Part shown: positions 62,778 to 64,000 of the stretch, piece by piece | Position numbering within the stretch: position 1 is the stretch's first letter | Layout: each line of letters starts with the position of its first letter | Assembly: GCF_030503855.1 (NCBI RefSeq) | Contig: NZ_CP129971.1 | Location: 3,720,001-3,784,000 of the forward strand | Direction: 5' to 3' | Length of the DNA: 64,000 nucleotides | From: Marivirga salinae | Lineage (GTDB): Bacteria > Bacteroidota > Bacteroidia > Cytophagales > Cyclobacteriaceae | Program-made: the position numbers and the translations under genes | Notes under the pieces: model-generated | Told to the model about the DNA's origin: nothing | Seen by the model: the letters and a program-made list of their open reading frames with translations, nothing else | Database searches by the model: none

Positions 62778-63886
62778 ATCTCAGGTTTTTGATCTGAAGC
62801 CCCAGGCTCAAGTCGACAATCACAACATGGTGCCGCTGGCCTTAAGAGTTCCTCTTCTGTAGCAGATTCATTATCCAGATTATTAGCACATTTAGCTGAA
62901 GTGGTATTTTCATAAATGGGACCATTAATATCATTTCTATCAATAAAAATTCTATTGGAGTAATTAACGGATTCGACACTAAAAAAACCTAATGCGGGAG
63001 CTTTCGGATTATTTACATTTTCAACATTCCCTTCTACTTTAAATGGAGGGACTTCAAAAATAGAGCCTCCATAGTTTGCCTGCTTTTTAAGATTAGTCAT
63101 ATACTCAAAAAATGATTTACTAACCCTATGCCGTCTAATTCGCATGCTATACCCAATTAGAAATTTGTACCGTGGACGAATATGGAGTAAATTTAAATCG
63201 TAGGAACTGTTATTTACTGCATAATTAATATTTGATGGCATATCTCTTTCTCCAAATTTATAACATGTCACCTCAATTTCTTCAGAGGGATCACGAGTAC
63301 CGCCTGGATAGCAAGCAGAACTTCCTTGATAAGGTGATTGAAAAGCATAAATCCCTTCATAATCATGGTAAAAATAAAGTGTATCGTGCTCATTAGATTG
63401 AACTTCAAAAGTTTCATTGAAATTTAAAAATGGAATCATAATAACTTCACCTCCAATCACAGCTTCATCCATTTCAAAATCGATATTGATTTCTCCTATT
63501 TCTATAGGAGCATTATAAATCACTGATTCCGAAAGAAATTCTTCCCCGTTATCTAATTGTATATGCAATTGATAAGAATTGCCTTGAATCAATTGGGGTG
63601 GATTTGACTCAAACATATATTTTCCGGTCCCACCTGCTTCTTGCATTTGATATTGATTATTCAAGTTATCTACTATCTTTACATTAGCATTTAATACCTC
63701 TACAGGCATACTGTTATCATTTATATTGGTAGAACGAGAAAGTAAGACTTTTGTGAAATCATTATTATTGGAAAGGCGTGCTTCCACGACCAAAACACTT
63801 CTTTCAGATGAAATATCTGTATTAAATTCATCAATGCAGCCAACTAAAAGCATTAAAAATAATAGGGGGATAAAAGTATATCTCAT
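62765..63886 (-). CDS. DUF4249 family lipoprotein
   Basis: This 373-residue lipoprotein (lipid Cys in LLVGCIDEF, about residue 17, then acidic) has the DUF4249 signature ERSVLVVEARLSNNNDFTKVLLSRS, followed by Ig-like strands (GKYMFESNPPQLIQGNSYQLHIQLDNGEEF). Near the end are Cys residues in AKCANN and AAPCCDCRLEP, perhaps metal or disulfide. DUF4249 proteins are encoded next to TonB-dependent receptors in Bacteroidota and are thought to be their surface partner. The ATG overlaps the stop of the upstream partial gene by one base. Confidence 0.9.
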   Translation of the reverse strand: MRYTFIPLLFLMLLVGCIDEFNTDISSERSVLVVEARLSNNNDFTKVLLSRSTNINDNSMPVEVLNANVKIVDNLNNQYQMQEAGGTGKYMFESNPPQLIQGNSYQLHIQLDNGEEFLSESVIYNAPIEIGEINIDFEMDEAVIGGEVIMIPFLNFNETFEVQSNEHDTLYFYHDYEGIYAFQSPYQGSSACYPGGTRDPSEEIEVTCYKFGERDMPSNINYAVNNSSYDLNLLHIRPRYKFLIGYSMRIRRHRVSKSFFEYMTNLKKQANYGGSIFEVPPFKVEGNVENVNNPKAPALGFFSVESVNYSNRIFIDRNDINGPIYENTTSAKCANNLDNESATEEELLRPAAPCCDCRLEPGASDQKPEIWPN

Positions 63887-64000
63887 TATTTCAATTTGAA
63901 ATTATAGGTGATTGCAGGAATAACATTTCCAATAATTGACAACTTATATGAATTCAATTGATTAGACACAACAGAAGGTCTAAAGAATACAGAATAGGCA
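63886..64000 (-). CDS. Last 37 codons of an upstream gene, probably a TonB-dependent receptor
   Basis: On the minus strand an open frame enters at the window edge and ends with TAA at 63888-63886. Its 37 residues end VIPAITYNFKLK, the alternating-strand, aromatic-containing end seen in outer-membrane barrels. The stop overlaps the DUF4249 start by one base. A TonB receptor is predicted from this and from the usual pairing with DUF4249; the body of the gene is outside the window. Confidence 0.6.
   Translation of the reverse strand, partial: AYSVFFRPSVVSNQLNSYKLSIIGNVIPAITYNFKLK

Noticed and set aside
1..64000. tRNA, rRNA or prophage genes
   Set aside because: No cloverleaf-like segment, rRNA-like stretch, integrase or phage structural gene was recognised by eye; tRNAscan-SE and Infernal would be decisive.

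Overview
This window is a chromosomal segment of a Bacteroidota bacterium, most likely a marine Cytophagales of the Marivirga type. That placement is inferred from four things. The DNA is AT-rich. Four secreted proteins carry type IX secretion (T9SS) C-terminal sorting domains. There is a SusC/SusD pair and several lipoproteins with acidic residues after the lipid cysteine. Promoter-like TAnnTTTG boxes lie upstream of many genes. I saw no rRNA, tRNA, CRISPR array, prophage or insertion sequence.

Layout. 1-7.7 kb: the end of an RND efflux pump; a DUF779/aldehyde dehydrogenase pair divergent from an AraC-type regulator; a glutaminase; an MFS transporter. 7.8-10.2 kb: a copper-protein locus of a MauG/MbnH-type di-haem protein, an MbnP-like lipoprotein and a small cupredoxin lipoprotein with amicyanin-like ligand spacing. 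10.3-21.6 kb: a secreted aminopeptidase P, two giant T9SS cargo proteins on opposite strands, and a Lon-substrate-binding-domain protein between them. 21.7-26.6 kb: VF530 protein, malate dehydrogenase, a cyclic-nucleotide-binding-domain protein overlapping tilS, and an OstA/LptA-like protein. 26.7-32.5 kb: a small T9SS protein, then a housekeeping cluster of bamD, RNA polymerase omega, coaBC, a DUF4835 (PorD-type) protein and recN. 32.5-43.9 kb: LuxE-like acyl-activating protein, lipoprotein, M48 protease, FAH-family hydrolase, M23 peptidase, thiol peroxidase, a split transketolase with a von Willebrand A (VWA) gene between its halves, an ABM monooxygenase, a polyprenyl diphosphate synthase and a frameshifted alpha/beta hydrolase. 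43.9-48.8 kb: a three-gene unit around a 1246-residue Asp-box beta-propeller T9SS protein. 48.9-55.3 kb: SusC, SusD and two companion lipoproteins in one operon with a clear promoter and terminator. 55.5-60.4 kb: a cysteine-poor HesB/IscA-like protein, small membrane or secreted proteins, and a compact run ending in dtd. 60.4-64 kb: a signal-peptide protein with MG2-like and TonB-plug-like regions, a DUF4249 lipoprotein and the last codons of an upstream gene, probably a TonB-dependent receptor.

How the genes fit together. Much of the window is envelope and surface biology: BamD, the OstA-like protein, the M23 and M48 peptidases, T9SS cargo, SusCD and TonB-type uptake. It is interleaved with core metabolism. 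The most distinctive parts are the three-gene copper-protein locus, the VWA gene lodged inside the transketolase operon with a perfect palindrome in front of it, and the uncharacterised surface-protein operons. Many gene ends carry perfect inverted repeats that probably terminate transcription. All functions are read from sequence and memory of the families; no database search was run.
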